64,000 bases of DNA from contig NZ_SRII01000001.1 of assembly GCF_004684095.1 (NCBI RefSeq), positions 372,001-436,000 of the forward strand, read 5' to 3'. How positions within the stretch are numbered: position 1 is the first letter of the stretch; each line of letters begins with the position of its first letter. The stretch comes from Hymenobacter sp. UV11. GTDB taxonomy: Bacteria > Bacteroidota > Bacteroidia > Cytophagales > Hymenobacteraceae. A program made the position numbers and the translations under genes. Shown here piece after piece: positions 34,116-41,992 of the stretch. Below the pieces are notes generated by a model, which saw only the letters and a program-made list of their open reading frames with translations, searched no databases and was not told the DNA's origin.

Positions 34116-36182
34116 ATGAAAGCTAAATTTTTACTCGTGAGCGGGTTGTTGCTAGCGGCGGCCGGTGGGCAGCTCGCCCAGGCGCAGGCCACTAACAACA
34201 ACGTCATTATGTACATCGGCGACGGCTTTGGGCTAGCCCCCAAAACGGCTGCACGCATGGCCATGGGCCAGGGCCGCGACGGCAAGCGCTTCGCCACCGA
34301 CGCGGGCTTTCAGGTCCTTAACCTCGACAAGCTCAAGTACAACGCCACCGTCACGACCCACTCGCTCAACTCCTGGATTACCGACTCGGCGCCCGGCGCC
34401 TCGGTGTACGCCTGCGGCAAGCCCGGCAAGCAGGACAACGAGGTAATTGCCATGAATGCCGCCACCGGCACGCCCCTCGAAACCATTCTGGAAGCTGCCA
34501 AGAAGCAGGGTTACGCGGTGGGCCTGGTGAGCACGGCCCGCATCACGCACGCCACGCCGGCCGCGTTTGCCAGCCACATCTGGTTTCGCGACCTGGAGGA
34601 TTACATTGCGGCTCAATACATTGCTTCGTCGGAGGCTGAGTACGAGGCCATTTACAATAGCAGCCCCACGGCTTCCTACAAGTACCAAGCGGCCCGCGAC
34701 TGGCAGCTGCCCACCACCAAAGTAGGGGTAGAGCTGGACGTCGTGCTCGGCGGCGGCGCCCGCCACTTCCTGCCCAAAAACGCGGCCAGCACCTACAAGA
34801 ACGTAGTGAATGCCGCCGGCCAGCCCATCAACAACGCAGGGGGCACGGCCGTGACGCTGGCCGGCACCCGCGCCGACGACGTGGACCTAGTGAAGTATGC
34901 CGTAGATAACCGCAACTACAGCTACGTGAACAGCCGCGACGCCCTGCTGAATGTGGCCAACAACCTTACCCAGTACGGTCCTAATGGCAAAAAATTGCTG
35001 GGCCTCTTCAATGCCTCGCATGCCAGCTACGAGCAGGACCGCCAGAGCACCAACACCTGGGAGCCCTCGCTGGCCGACATGACCAACATCGCCATTCAGG
35101 TGCTGCGCGCCAAAAGCAACGGCAAGGGCTTTTTCTTGATGGTAGAGGCCGGCCGCATCGACCACCTGGAGCACTCCAACACGGGCGGCATTTCGGTGGT
35201 GGCCGGCTCGGGCACCACCAACCAGTACGCGGTGGATGCCGATAAGCCGACCTACGCCGGCACCGGCGACGCCGGGGTTACGGCCACGCTCACCTCGCCC
35301 CGCACCACCAACGTGTACGGCTCCGACTACATGATTAAGGAGGTAATGGCCTTCGACTACGCCGTGGCCGAGGGCCGCGCCCTGCTCAACACGCCCGCCA
35401 ACGGCCGCACGCTGCTGCTCTCGACCTCCGACCACGAGTGCGGCGGCTTTGCCGTAACGGGCCTGCACGACGAGGCCGACTTTGCCAAGAACGGCACCAA
35501 AATCCGCACCTACGCCGGTGCCATCACCAAGTCGGCCACCGCCGAGCTGGGCTACGCCACGCCCACCAACCTGGTGCGCGGCGACGGCGGCCCCAACGGC
35601 TGGTTTCCGGATTACGTCATGACCAATTTCCAAGGCAAAGACTACCCTACCCCCGCCTCGGCCACCGGCCGGCGCATTGTGGTGGCCTACGCCTCCAACC
35701 CGCTCACCAACGGCAACGGCGCTAACCAGTCGGGCAACGTGGGCAACCACACCCCCCAGGATGTGTGGGTAGGCGCAGACGATAACACCGGCACCCACGC
35801 CTCGCAGTTCACCGGCAAAGGCCTGCTCGACAACACGTCGCTCACGCCCGTCATGGCTGATTTCCTGAATTTGAGCATGTTTGCTACTACCCTCAACGTG
35901 CGGGGCGGTCTGCCGGCTACTACTACCGACGCCTTCCAGCTGAGCCCCGTGCCATTCGATAATCAGTTTCAGGTCAATTTTACCCTGCCTACGGCGGGCG
36001 CCGTCACGGTAGAATTATTCGACGAGATGGGCCGCAAAGTGCAGACCGTAGTGGCTGGCCAGCGCTTCGCCATCGGCGCGCACGCGCTGCCCGTAGATGG
36101 CACGCACCTGAAAGCCGGCCTCTATGTGGCTACCGTTACAATTGACGGCCAGATGATTACCAAGAAAACGATTAAGCTGTAA
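34116..36182 (+). CDS. Alkaline phosphatase with type IX secretion tail
   Basis: A 688-residue secreted phosphomonoesterase. Signal peptide to AQAQA (about residue 24). Alkaline phosphatase landmarks: NNNVIMYIGDGFG (first metal Asp), the nucleophile segment ITDSAPGASVYACG, RITHATPAAFASH, EAGRIDHLEHSN and SDHECGGFAVTG. The last 80 residues form a type A C-terminal sorting domain (LSPVPFDNQFQVNF, VELFDEMGRKVQ, LPVDGTHLKAGLYVATV, KTIKL), which targets the protein through the type IX system to the outer surface. It probably releases phosphate from organic esters outside the cell. A GTAG twin-hairpin repeat starts 3 bases after the stop codon. Confidence 0.94.
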   Translation: MKAKFLLVSGLLLAAAGGQLAQAQATNNNVIMYIGDGFGLAPKTAARMAMGQGRDGKRFATDAGFQVLNLDKLKYNATVTTHSLNSWITDSAPGASVYACGKPGKQDNEVIAMNAATGTPLETILEAAKKQGYAVGLVSTARITHATPAAFASHIWFRDLEDYIAAQYIASSEAEYEAIYNSSPTASYKYQAARDWQLPTTKVGVELDVVLGGGARHFLPKNAASTYKNVVNAAGQPINNAGGTAVTLAGTRADDVDLVKYAVDNRNYSYVNSRDALLNVANNLTQYGPNGKKLLGLFNASHASYEQDRQSTNTWEPSLADMTNIAIQVLRAKSNGKGFFLMVEAGRIDHLEHSNTGGISVVAGSGTTNQYAVDADKPTYAGTGDAGVTATLTSPRTTNVYGSDYMIKEVMAFDYAVAEGRALLNTPANGRTLLLSTSDHECGGFAVTGLHDEADFAKNGTKIRTYAGAITKSATAELGYATPTNLVRGDGGPNGWFPDYVMTNFQGKDYPTPASATGRRIVVAYASNPLTNGNGANQSGNVGNHTPQDVWVGADDNTGTHASQFTGKGLLDNTSLTPVMADFLNLSMFATTLNVRGGLPATTTDAFQLSPVPFDNQFQVNFTLPTAGAVTVELFDEMGRKVQTVVAGQRFAIGAHALPVDGTHLKAGLYVATVTIDGQMITKKTIKL

Positions 36183-36184
36183 GC

Positions 36185-36248
36185 GTGTAGGGTAAGCTTT
36201 AGCTTGCCGGGCGTGCGGCTAGGCGGCAAGCTAAAGCTTACCCTACAC
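36185..36248. repeat. GTAG-headed twin-hairpin repeat at convergent gene ends
   Basis: Arms 36185-36209 and 36224-36248 are perfect inverted copies. Within each, GTAG is followed by GGTAAGCT-tt-AGCTTGCC. The right arm contains the stop codon (36238-36240) of the aminotransferase gene, and the left arm begins just after the phosphatase stop. It likely serves as a bidirectional terminator. Confidence 0.92.
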
Positions 36249-37374
36249 TTAGCGCTTCGCGCAACGCTTTGGCTACGCGGTTCAGCTCTTCATCGCCCAT
36301 GGCGGTGCCGCTGGGCAGGCACAGGCCGCGGGCAAACAGGCCCGCGCACACCGCGCCGCCATACATGGGCGCGCTGGCAAAAAGCGGCTGCAAGTGCATG
36401 GGCTTCCAGAGCGGCCGGCTCTCAATGCGGCGCGTTTCGAGGTGCTGGCGCACGCTTTCGGGGGTAGCGGCCGTCGCTTCCGGGTCGAGTAGTAGGGTAG
36501 TGAGCCAGCGATTGCTGAGGCTGCCGGCCGGCTCGGGGGTAGGGGCCAGCGCCAGGCCGGGCAGGCCGGTGAGGTGCTCGTGGTACCAGTTAAAAATCTC
36601 GCGGCGGCGCTTCACGCGGTCAGGCAGTAGCTCCATCTGGCCCCGGCCGATGCCAGCTAATAAGTTGGATAGGCGGTAGTTGTACCCCACTTCCGAGTGC
36701 TGGTAGTGCGGGGCTGGGTCCTTGGCCTGGGTGGCCAGAAAGCGCGCCCGCGCGGCCAGCTCGCGGTCGTAGGTCACGAGCGCGCCGCCGCCGCTGGTCG
36801 TCAGTATCTTATTACCATTAAACGAAAACACCCCTACCCGCCCAAAGCCGCCCAGCGGCTGGTGCTGCCAGCTGGAGCCCAGCGCCTCGGCCGCATCTTC
36901 CAGAATAGGAATATCGAATTCGGCGGCCAGGGCCAGGATTTCGGGCAGCTTGGCGGGCATGCCGTAGAGATGCACTAGCAGCAGCGCCTTCGGCTTTTTG
37001 CCCAGCCGGATGCGGTCCTCCATGGCTTCGCGCAGGTGCGCGGGGCAAATGTTCCAGGTATCGGCCTCGCTATCCACGAATACGGGGGTAGCGCCGCAGT
37101 ACCGGATGGCGTTGGCCGTGGCTACGAAGGTGAAGGAGGGGCACAGTACCTCATCGCCCGGCCCCACGTCCAGCAGTAGCAGCCCCAGGTGCAGGGCCGC
37201 CGTGCCCGAGTTCAGCGCCACGCAATAAGGCACACCCACCGCCGCGCAAATGTCGGCCTCAAAGCCATTCAGATTGGGACCCACGGGGGCTACCCAATTG
37301 TCTTCCACCGCCTTAAGCAGGTAGTTGAGCTCGTGGCGACCCAGGTGCGGGGGCGAAAGGTAAATACGGTCCAA
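36238..37374 (-). CDS. DegT/DnrJ/EryC1/StrS family sugar aminotransferase (PglE-like)
   Basis: A 378-residue PLP enzyme that aminates a nucleotide-linked keto sugar. Marks: IYLSPPHLGRHELNYLLKAV, NWVAPVGPNLNGFE, ALNSGTAALHLGLLLL, CPSFTFVATANAI, EDAAEALGS and the Schiff-base Lys in FSFNGNKILTTSGGG, then GYNYRLSNLLAGIG. The N-terminal motif fits the PglE/LegC-type branch exactly at this TTG start (37372-37374); no ATG is available. Just upstream on the same strand is a PglD/NeuD-like acetyltransferase, so the pair probably makes an N-acetylated amino-deoxy sugar such as bacillosamine for surface glycans. The dehydratase partner is not in the window. Confidence 0.9.
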   Translation of the reverse strand: MDRIYLSPPHLGRHELNYLLKAVEDNWVAPVGPNLNGFEADICAAVGVPYCVALNSGTAALHLGLLLLDVGPGDEVLCPSFTFVATANAIRYCGATPVFVDSEADTWNICPAHLREAMEDRIRLGKKPKALLLVHLYGMPAKLPEILALAAEFDIPILEDAAEALGSSWQHQPLGGFGRVGVFSFNGNKILTTSGGGALVTYDRELAARARFLATQAKDPAPHYQHSEVGYNYRLSNLLAGIGRGQMELLPDRVKRRREIFNWYHEHLTGLPGLALAPTPEPAGSLSNRWLTTLLLDPEATAATPESVRQHLETRRIESRPLWKPMHLQPLFASAPMYGGAVCAGLFARGLCLPSGTAMGDEELNRVAKALREALSVG

Positions 37375-37377
37375 ACT

Positions 37378-37500
37378 CAGTTATCAGTTAGCAGTGAGCA
37401 ATTATCAGTCAGCAAGGCAAGCTGGTGCTGCAAAGAAAGAGCCGTTCAGCGCCTTGAAAATGATAATTGATACTTGTTCACTGATTATTGATAATGGCCT
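37378..37500. repeat. A/T-rich imperfect inverted repeat of heptamer type
   Basis: The stretch holds degenerate tandem words (TTATCAGT, AGTGAGCA, TATCAGTC) opposed by reverse-complement words (TGATAATTGATA, TTGTTCACTGATT) after about 45 bases. It fills the aminotransferase/acetyltransferase spacer. Similar word sets occur at 52141, 54164 and 56757. Confidence 0.65.
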
Positions 37501-38188
37501 TTGCCGGCACGCCCACGGCGGTGCACCCAGCGGGCAGATGCCGCACCACTACGGCGCCGGCGCCCACGGTAGCGCGCGCGCCCACCCGAATTTGCTGGAT
37601 AATGGTCGCATTGGTACCCAGGTACACGCCGGTTTCGAGGTGCGCCCCGCCACCCACGTTGGCGTGCGGCATCAGCGAGCAAAAGTCTTCGAGCACCGCA
37701 TCGTGGCCCACGGTGCAGCCCAAGTTGAGCAGCACAAAGTGGCCCAGGGTAATGTCGCAGGTGAGGATGCAGCCGCGCTGAATGAGGCAGCCCGCGCCGA
37801 TGCTGATGCGCTGATGCACGCGCAAAGCCACCTGCGGGTGCACCAGCGCCGGAAACGACAGCTGCGTCGACGTGAGCTGGCCCACCACAGCGGCCCGCCC
37901 GGCGCTGCTGCCCACGGCTACGGCCACCGCCAGGGGGGTAGGGGTCGCGGCTAGGTCGGCGATGGTACCCAGGTAGGGCAGGCCCGCCACGGTGGGGGTA
38001 GCCGGCACCTTATCGTCGTAAAAACCTTGCAAATCCCAGTTGCTGCCCGCCTCGTTGAGCTGGGCCACGAGCACGGCTATTTCACGGCCGAGGCCGCCGG
38101 CCCCCACAATTACCAGCGGGCGTGGAGAGCCTAGAGGAGCGTTTGGGTGATTGTCGTCTTGAAATTCTGAGAAAAATAACTGAGTCAC
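37478..38188 (-). CDS. Sugar O/N-acetyltransferase, NeuD/PglD family
   Basis: A 236-residue left-handed beta-helix acyltransferase. An N-terminal Rossmann-like region (LVIVGAGGLGREIAVLVAQL) binds the sugar nucleotide. It is followed by hexapeptide repeats (ISIGAGCLIQRGCILTCDITLGHFV and onward), the catalytic His in TVGHDAVLEDF, and the acetyl-CoA end VGVPAKAI. Start is a GTG at 38186-38188; the first 20 residues are not conserved in the family, so a later start is possible. It precedes the PglE-like aminotransferase and should acetylate the amine that enzyme installs. Confidence 0.88.
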   Translation of the reverse strand: MTQLFFSEFQDDNHPNAPLGSPRPLVIVGAGGLGREIAVLVAQLNEAGSNWDLQGFYDDKVPATPTVAGLPYLGTIADLAATPTPLAVAVAVGSSAGRAAVVGQLTSTQLSFPALVHPQVALRVHQRISIGAGCLIQRGCILTCDITLGHFVLLNLGCTVGHDAVLEDFCSLMPHANVGGGAHLETGVYLGTNATIIQQIRVGARATVGAGAVVVRHLPAGCTAVGVPAKAIINNQ

Positions 38189-38282
38189 GGGGAGTTGTAA
38201 ATTATGAATTGCAAATGCTGCATGTATGAATTAGCGCAGTTAGGTTTCAGGCTCTAATTCATAATCCAGCAGTTACAATTCC
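38189..38282. repeat. Inverted repeat in acetyltransferase/Amt spacer
   Basis: GGGAGTTGTAAATTATGAAT at the left end is matched by the inverted ATTCATAAT...GTTACAATTCCC at the right. The A/T-rich element runs from the acetyltransferase start to the Amt stop, occupying the whole spacer. Confidence 0.75.
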
Positions 38283-39599
38283 CTACGCCGCCAGCATGGT
38301 TTCGCCGTGCTGGCTGGTGTCGAGGCCGTGGGTTTCGTTCTCAGCGTTTACCCGAATGGGCACAATAAGGTTGGTAATCCGGTACAAAATCCAGGAGCCG
38401 CCGAAGGTAAACACGCCCACCACTACCAGCGTGAGCAGGTGGTAGTAGAGCAGGGTAGGCCCGCCGCCCGTAAATAGGCCGCCCTTTTGCGCAAACAGCG
38501 CCGTGGCCAGCATGCCTACAATGCCGCCCACGCCGTGGCACGGAAACACGTCGAGCGTGTCGTCGAGGGTAGTGCGGTTTTTTAAAACTACGGCCCCGAA
38601 GCTCACGCCCGACGCCAGAATGCCGATGGCAATGGCCGGCCCGTAGGCCACGTAGCCCGCCCCCGGTGTAATGGCCACCAGCCCCACCACCGCGCCCACG
38701 GCCGCGCCCATGGCCGAGGGCCGCTGCCCGCGGGCGGCCTCCAGCACCATCCAGGTGAGCATGGCGGCGGCCGAAGCAAAGTGCGTGGTCACGAAGGCCT
38801 GCACGGCCTGCGCATTGGCCCCCATGGCCGAGCCGGCGTTGAAGCCAAACCAGCCAAACCACAGCAGCCCGGTGCCCAGAATCACGAACGGAATGTTGAC
38901 CGGCGCGTGGGCGTGGCCGTCGAGGTGCGAGCGGCGGCGGCCAATGGCCAGCGCCCCGGCCAGCGCTGCAAAGCCCGCCGAAATGTGCACTACCGTGCCG
39001 CCCGCGAAGTCGAGCACGCCCCACTTAAACAGGAAGCCGTCGGGGTGCCAGGCCCAGTGCGCCAGCGGGCAGTAGATAAACAGGCTAAAAAAGCAGATAA
39101 AAATGAGGTAGCCCCAAAACCGGATGCGCTCGGCAAAGCCGCCCGTGATGAGCGCCGGCGTGATGATGGCAAACTTGAGCTGAAACGCCGCAAACAGCAC
39201 CAGCGGCAGCCCCGCGCCCAGCGTGGGGTGGGGCGCGGTGCCCACATTATTGAACATGAAAAACGTGCGCGGGTCACCAATTACCCCGCCAATGTCATCG
39301 CCAAAGGCCAGCGAAAAACCCACCACGTACCACAGCAACGAAATGACCCCCAGTGAGATAAAGCTTTGCAGCATCGTCGAGATGATGTTGCCCCGGTTCA
39401 CCATGCCGCCGTAGAAAAAGGCCAGCCCCGGCGTCATCAGCAGCACCAGCGCCGTCGAAACCAGCATCCAGGCTATATCGGCGGCTTGCAGCGAGTTGGG
39501 CGCGGCATCGGGGTGGTGGTGGGGTAGGAAGGCAGCGCCGAGCGCCAGCACTGCCAACACTACCAGCGAAGGACGGGCAAGCATTTGTTTGCGCGACAT
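38283..39599 (-). CDS. amt: Ammonium transporter, Amt/MEP family
   Basis: A 438-residue inner-membrane channel-like NH4+ transporter with about 11 to 12 hydrophobic segments. Family marks: ADIAWMLVSTALVLLMTPGLAFFYGGMV, the pore His in VVHISAGFAALAGAL and the second His in DVFPCHGVGGIVGM, with WFGWFGFNAGSA between. A cleavable-looking N-terminus (to about residue 30) is normal for Amt. No glnK/PII gene is next to it, although amt-glnK pairing is common; PII control, if any, must come from elsewhere. Its start is divergent from a small membrane-protein gene. Confidence 0.95.
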   Translation of the reverse strand: MSRKQMLARPSLVVLAVLALGAAFLPHHHPDAAPNSLQAADIAWMLVSTALVLLMTPGLAFFYGGMVNRGNIISTMLQSFISLGVISLLWYVVGFSLAFGDDIGGVIGDPRTFFMFNNVGTAPHPTLGAGLPLVLFAAFQLKFAIITPALITGGFAERIRFWGYLIFICFFSLFIYCPLAHWAWHPDGFLFKWGVLDFAGGTVVHISAGFAALAGALAIGRRRSHLDGHAHAPVNIPFVILGTGLLWFGWFGFNAGSAMGANAQAVQAFVTTHFASAAAMLTWMVLEAARGQRPSAMGAAVGAVVGLVAITPGAGYVAYGPAIAIGILASGVSFGAVVLKNRTTLDDTLDVFPCHGVGGIVGMLATALFAQKGGLFTGGGPTLLYYHLLTLVVVGVFTFGGSWILYRITNLIVPIRVNAENETHGLDTSQHGETMLAA

Positions 39600-39865
39600 A
39601 CGAAAATAATTTAGCTAAATGACCTCTGCGAAGTTAGGGGGTAGTGGTAAAAAATACTCACTTTCAGCTAAAATGACCGTAGTATTTAGCCTATTGCCCG
39701 TTAAAAATGCCTGAATGTATGGTGAGCCCTATTAAAATCACATGCATTATTTTTTGAAGCAAGTAAGATTGTCTTCCCGTGGCAACTCCGCCGGCCGCTC
39801 GCAAGTATGTAGTAAGCGGGGCTAGACCTGACCCTTTTACAAACCGTGCGTTCCTACTTCTACAC

Positions 39866-40102
39866 ATGACACACAAAAAAAAATGGTTGCTCCTCGCGCC
39901 CGCCGGGCTGCTTGCCATCGGGGCCGGGGCGAGCATGGTTGACTGGGCCGGCAGCCTAAAAGCGAAGGGCAAGCCAACGGGTACCTGGGTGCTGGCCGGT
40001 ACCGTAGCGCTGGTGGTGCTCAATGCGGGCGTAAGCATATTCGGCAGCAGCGTAGTGGAAAAAACCCTGCATGAACTGCGCGAAAAAGCGGCGGGCAATT
40101 AG
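39866..40102 (+). CDS. Small two-helix membrane protein
   Basis: A 78-residue protein starting MTHKKKWLLLAPAGLLAIGAGASMV, with a second hydrophobic helix (TWVLAGTVALVVLNAGVSIFGSSVV) and a charged tail. Positive residues at the N-terminus suggest an inside start. The in-frame extension upstream (to 39779) lacks typical coding bias. A strong terminator follows. No family recognised. Confidence 0.6.
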   Translation: MTHKKKWLLLAPAGLLAIGAGASMVDWAGSLKAKGKPTGTWVLAGTVALVVLNAGVSIFGSSVVEKTLHELREKAAGN

Positions 40103-40133
40103 CGCGCCTACCCCCTCGCTGGTCGGCAGGGCG

Positions 40134-40169
40134 CAAAAAAAAAGCCCTGGCCGGAGCCGGGGCTTTTTT
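40134..40169. terminator. Bidirectional rho-independent terminator
   Basis: AAAAAAAAAGCCCTGGC-cgga-GCCGGGGCTTTTTT lies between the convergent small membrane-protein gene and the small secreted-protein gene. It has A- and T-runs on both sides. Confidence 0.92.
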
Positions 40170-40189
40170 AGGATTAAGATGGAGTAAGA

Positions 40190-40462
40190 CTACTCCGTCT
40201 TGTTTTCCATTTTCTTGGTGCTTTTGCGCAGCTTGCGGCTGGCCTTCTGGGTGCCGGTCTTGATTTTGTGACCAGCTTTCGAGGCTACATTGCCAGCAGC
40301 ATCAACCGTGTTGTCGAGGGCGGCGCCCACGTTGGTTTTGCCGGTCGTGGTCACGGTTTTGGTCGTGCCGTTGTTACGAACCTTTACTTCAGTTTCGGGT
40401 GTCTGGGCGAAAGCGGCGGTGGCGAAAGCGCAGGTAACTGCCAGCAGGAGTACTTTTTTCAT
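40190..40462 (-). CDS. Small basic secreted protein
   Basis: A 90-residue protein with a clear signal peptide (MKKVLLLAVTCAFATAAFAQ) and a mature part rich in Thr and Lys (TKTVTTTGKTNVGAALDNTVDAAGNVASKAG, then KRKLRKSTKK-type basic tail). The Met at 40462 is chosen over an upstream frame. It resembles small periplasmic proteins of Cytophagales with alternating TVDAAGN helix segments, but I know no function. It is a single gene closed by the bidirectional terminator. Confidence 0.72.
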   Translation of the reverse strand: MKKVLLLAVTCAFATAAFAQTPETEVKVRNNGTTKTVTTTGKTNVGAALDNTVDAAGNVASKAGHKIKTGTQKASRKLRKSTKKMENKTE

Positions 40463-40578
40463 GGCGAAAGGGGAAAAGGTATTTTCGAAGACTTTTACGC
40501 AGCGGCCCAACGTGGGTTGCCACTAAAAGTTGAGAAATACTTTTCAAACCCCGTGCCAAAGTCAATTAAACCCCGCAA

Positions 40579-41835
40579 TCATCCTATTAATGAGGGCAAA
40601 AGCAGCGACGAGTCGCCGTAACTCAGGAAGCGGTAGCGATGGGCCAGGGCGTGGTCGTACACCGCGCGCCAGCCAGTACCAAGCAGGGCCGACACCAGCA
40701 GTAGCAGCGTGCTCTCGGGCTGGTGAAAATTGGTAATCAGCCCTTGCACCAGCCGGAAGCGGTAGCCCGGCGCAATCAGCAGCCGCGTGCTGGCCTCAAG
40801 GGCAGCCGAGCCCGTTGCCTCCAGGTGCGCCAGCAGCGCTTGCAGCGCCGCCTCGGCCGAAATTTCGGCCTCGCCCGCAGCCAGCGGCTGGTAGGGCTGC
40901 CACTGGTCTACTTGCAGCGCGGCGGGGGGGGTAGGGCTGCGCACCAGCGCCGCGCCCAGCCAGTAGAGGCTCTCCAAGGTGCGCAGGCTAGTGGTGCCCA
41001 CCGCGATAACCGGCCGCGGTCGGTGCGCCAGCAGCTGCCTCAACAGGCTGGCCTGCACGATTATCGGCTCGGCGTGCATGGGGTGGTCGGCCATGGTTTC
41101 GGCCTTCACGGGCTGAAAGGTGCCGGCGCCCACGTGCAGCGTTACCTGGCCGGTAGCAATGCCGCGCCGGCCCAGCTCGGCCAGTAGCTCGGGGGTGAAG
41201 TGCAGGCCGGCGGTGGGCGCGGCCACGGCGCCCTCGTGGGCCGCGTACACGGTTTGGTAGCGCACGGCGTCGGCGGCGGTGTCGGTGCGGTGCAGGTAGG
41301 GGGGTAGGGGCAGGTGACCGGCGGCGCGCAGCACCTCGGCAAAGGGCAGTGAGCTGGGCTCCCAGCGGAAATCAATCAGGCTTTCGCCGCCCGCCTCGGT
41401 GGCCTGGCGCTCGGCCCACAGCGTGGCGGGCTGTCCCGCAAAGCGGAATTCCAGGCTCACGGGGCCGCTTTTCCAGCGGCGGCCGTTGCCCACCAGGCAG
41501 CGCCAGGTGCAGGCGGCGGTTTGCTGCAAGGCCGGCTCCAGCGCCCGGTGCGGGGCCACGGGCTCCAGGCAAAACAGCTCGACCACGCCGCCCGTGGGCC
41601 GCTGGGCCATCAGCCGCGCCCGCACCACGCGGGTATCATTGAAAATCAAGAGGCTATCGGCCGGCAGCTCATCGGGCAGGTCGCGGAAAGTCTTATCCGT
41701 AATAACGCCCGCGCGGCTCACCAGCAGGCGGCTGGCGGCGCGGTCGGGTAGGGGCTCGGGCGCGATGCGCTCGGCCGGCAGGTCGTAGTGAAAATCCTGG
41801 ATGCGCAGCTGGTGCGGGTCGGGGGGGGTAGGCAT
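40579..41835 (-). CDS. queA: S-adenosylmethionine:tRNA ribosyltransferase-isomerase
   Basis: A 418-residue enzyme of queuosine synthesis, which transfers the ribosyl part of SAM to preQ1 in tRNA to give epoxyqueuosine. Landmarks are FHYDLPAERIAPEPLPDRAASRLLV, LIFNDTRVVRARL, HEGAVAAPTAGLHFTPELL, THVG-type loop seen as VTLHVGAGTFQPVKAE, and FHQPESTLLLLVSALLG near the end. An insertion of about 60 residues relative to the 340-350-residue norm lies near LVGN...EFRFAGQPATLWAE and ESLYWLGAALVRSPT. tgt, the other queuosine gene here, is 6 kb away. A GTAG repeat begins 7 bases upstream of the ATG. Confidence 0.96.
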   Translation of the reverse strand: MPTPPDPHQLRIQDFHYDLPAERIAPEPLPDRAASRLLVSRAGVITDKTFRDLPDELPADSLLIFNDTRVVRARLMAQRPTGGVVELFCLEPVAPHRALEPALQQTAACTWRCLVGNGRRWKSGPVSLEFRFAGQPATLWAERQATEAGGESLIDFRWEPSSLPFAEVLRAAGHLPLPPYLHRTDTAADAVRYQTVYAAHEGAVAAPTAGLHFTPELLAELGRRGIATGQVTLHVGAGTFQPVKAETMADHPMHAEPIIVQASLLRQLLAHRPRPVIAVGTTSLRTLESLYWLGAALVRSPTPPAALQVDQWQPYQPLAAGEAEISAEAALQALLAHLEATGSAALEASTRLLIAPGYRFRLVQGLITNFHQPESTLLLLVSALLGTGWRAVYDHALAHRYRFLSYGDSSLLLPSLIG

Positions 41836-41841
41836 AGTATA

Positions 41842-41928
41842 GTAGCGCGGACTTTGTAGTTCGCATTCCCGCGCCGTTTGGTTTCGATGCTACCGGCGCG
41901 GAGACGCGAACTACAAAGTTCGCGCTAC
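41842..41928. repeat. GTAG-headed twin-hairpin repeat upstream of queA
   Basis: Arms 41842-41864 and 41906-41928 are inverted copies with one mismatch. In the right arm (reverse strand) GTAG is followed by CGCGAACT-ttgt-AGTTCGCG, a perfect 8-bp hairpin. It lies in the divergent queA/HEAT-cyclophilin spacer. Confidence 0.9.
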
Positions 41929-41992
41929 GGAGCGCTACCGGCGCGTAAGCTGGATTGGGTGCTACTTGCGGAGGCAAAATTTTATCTGGCTT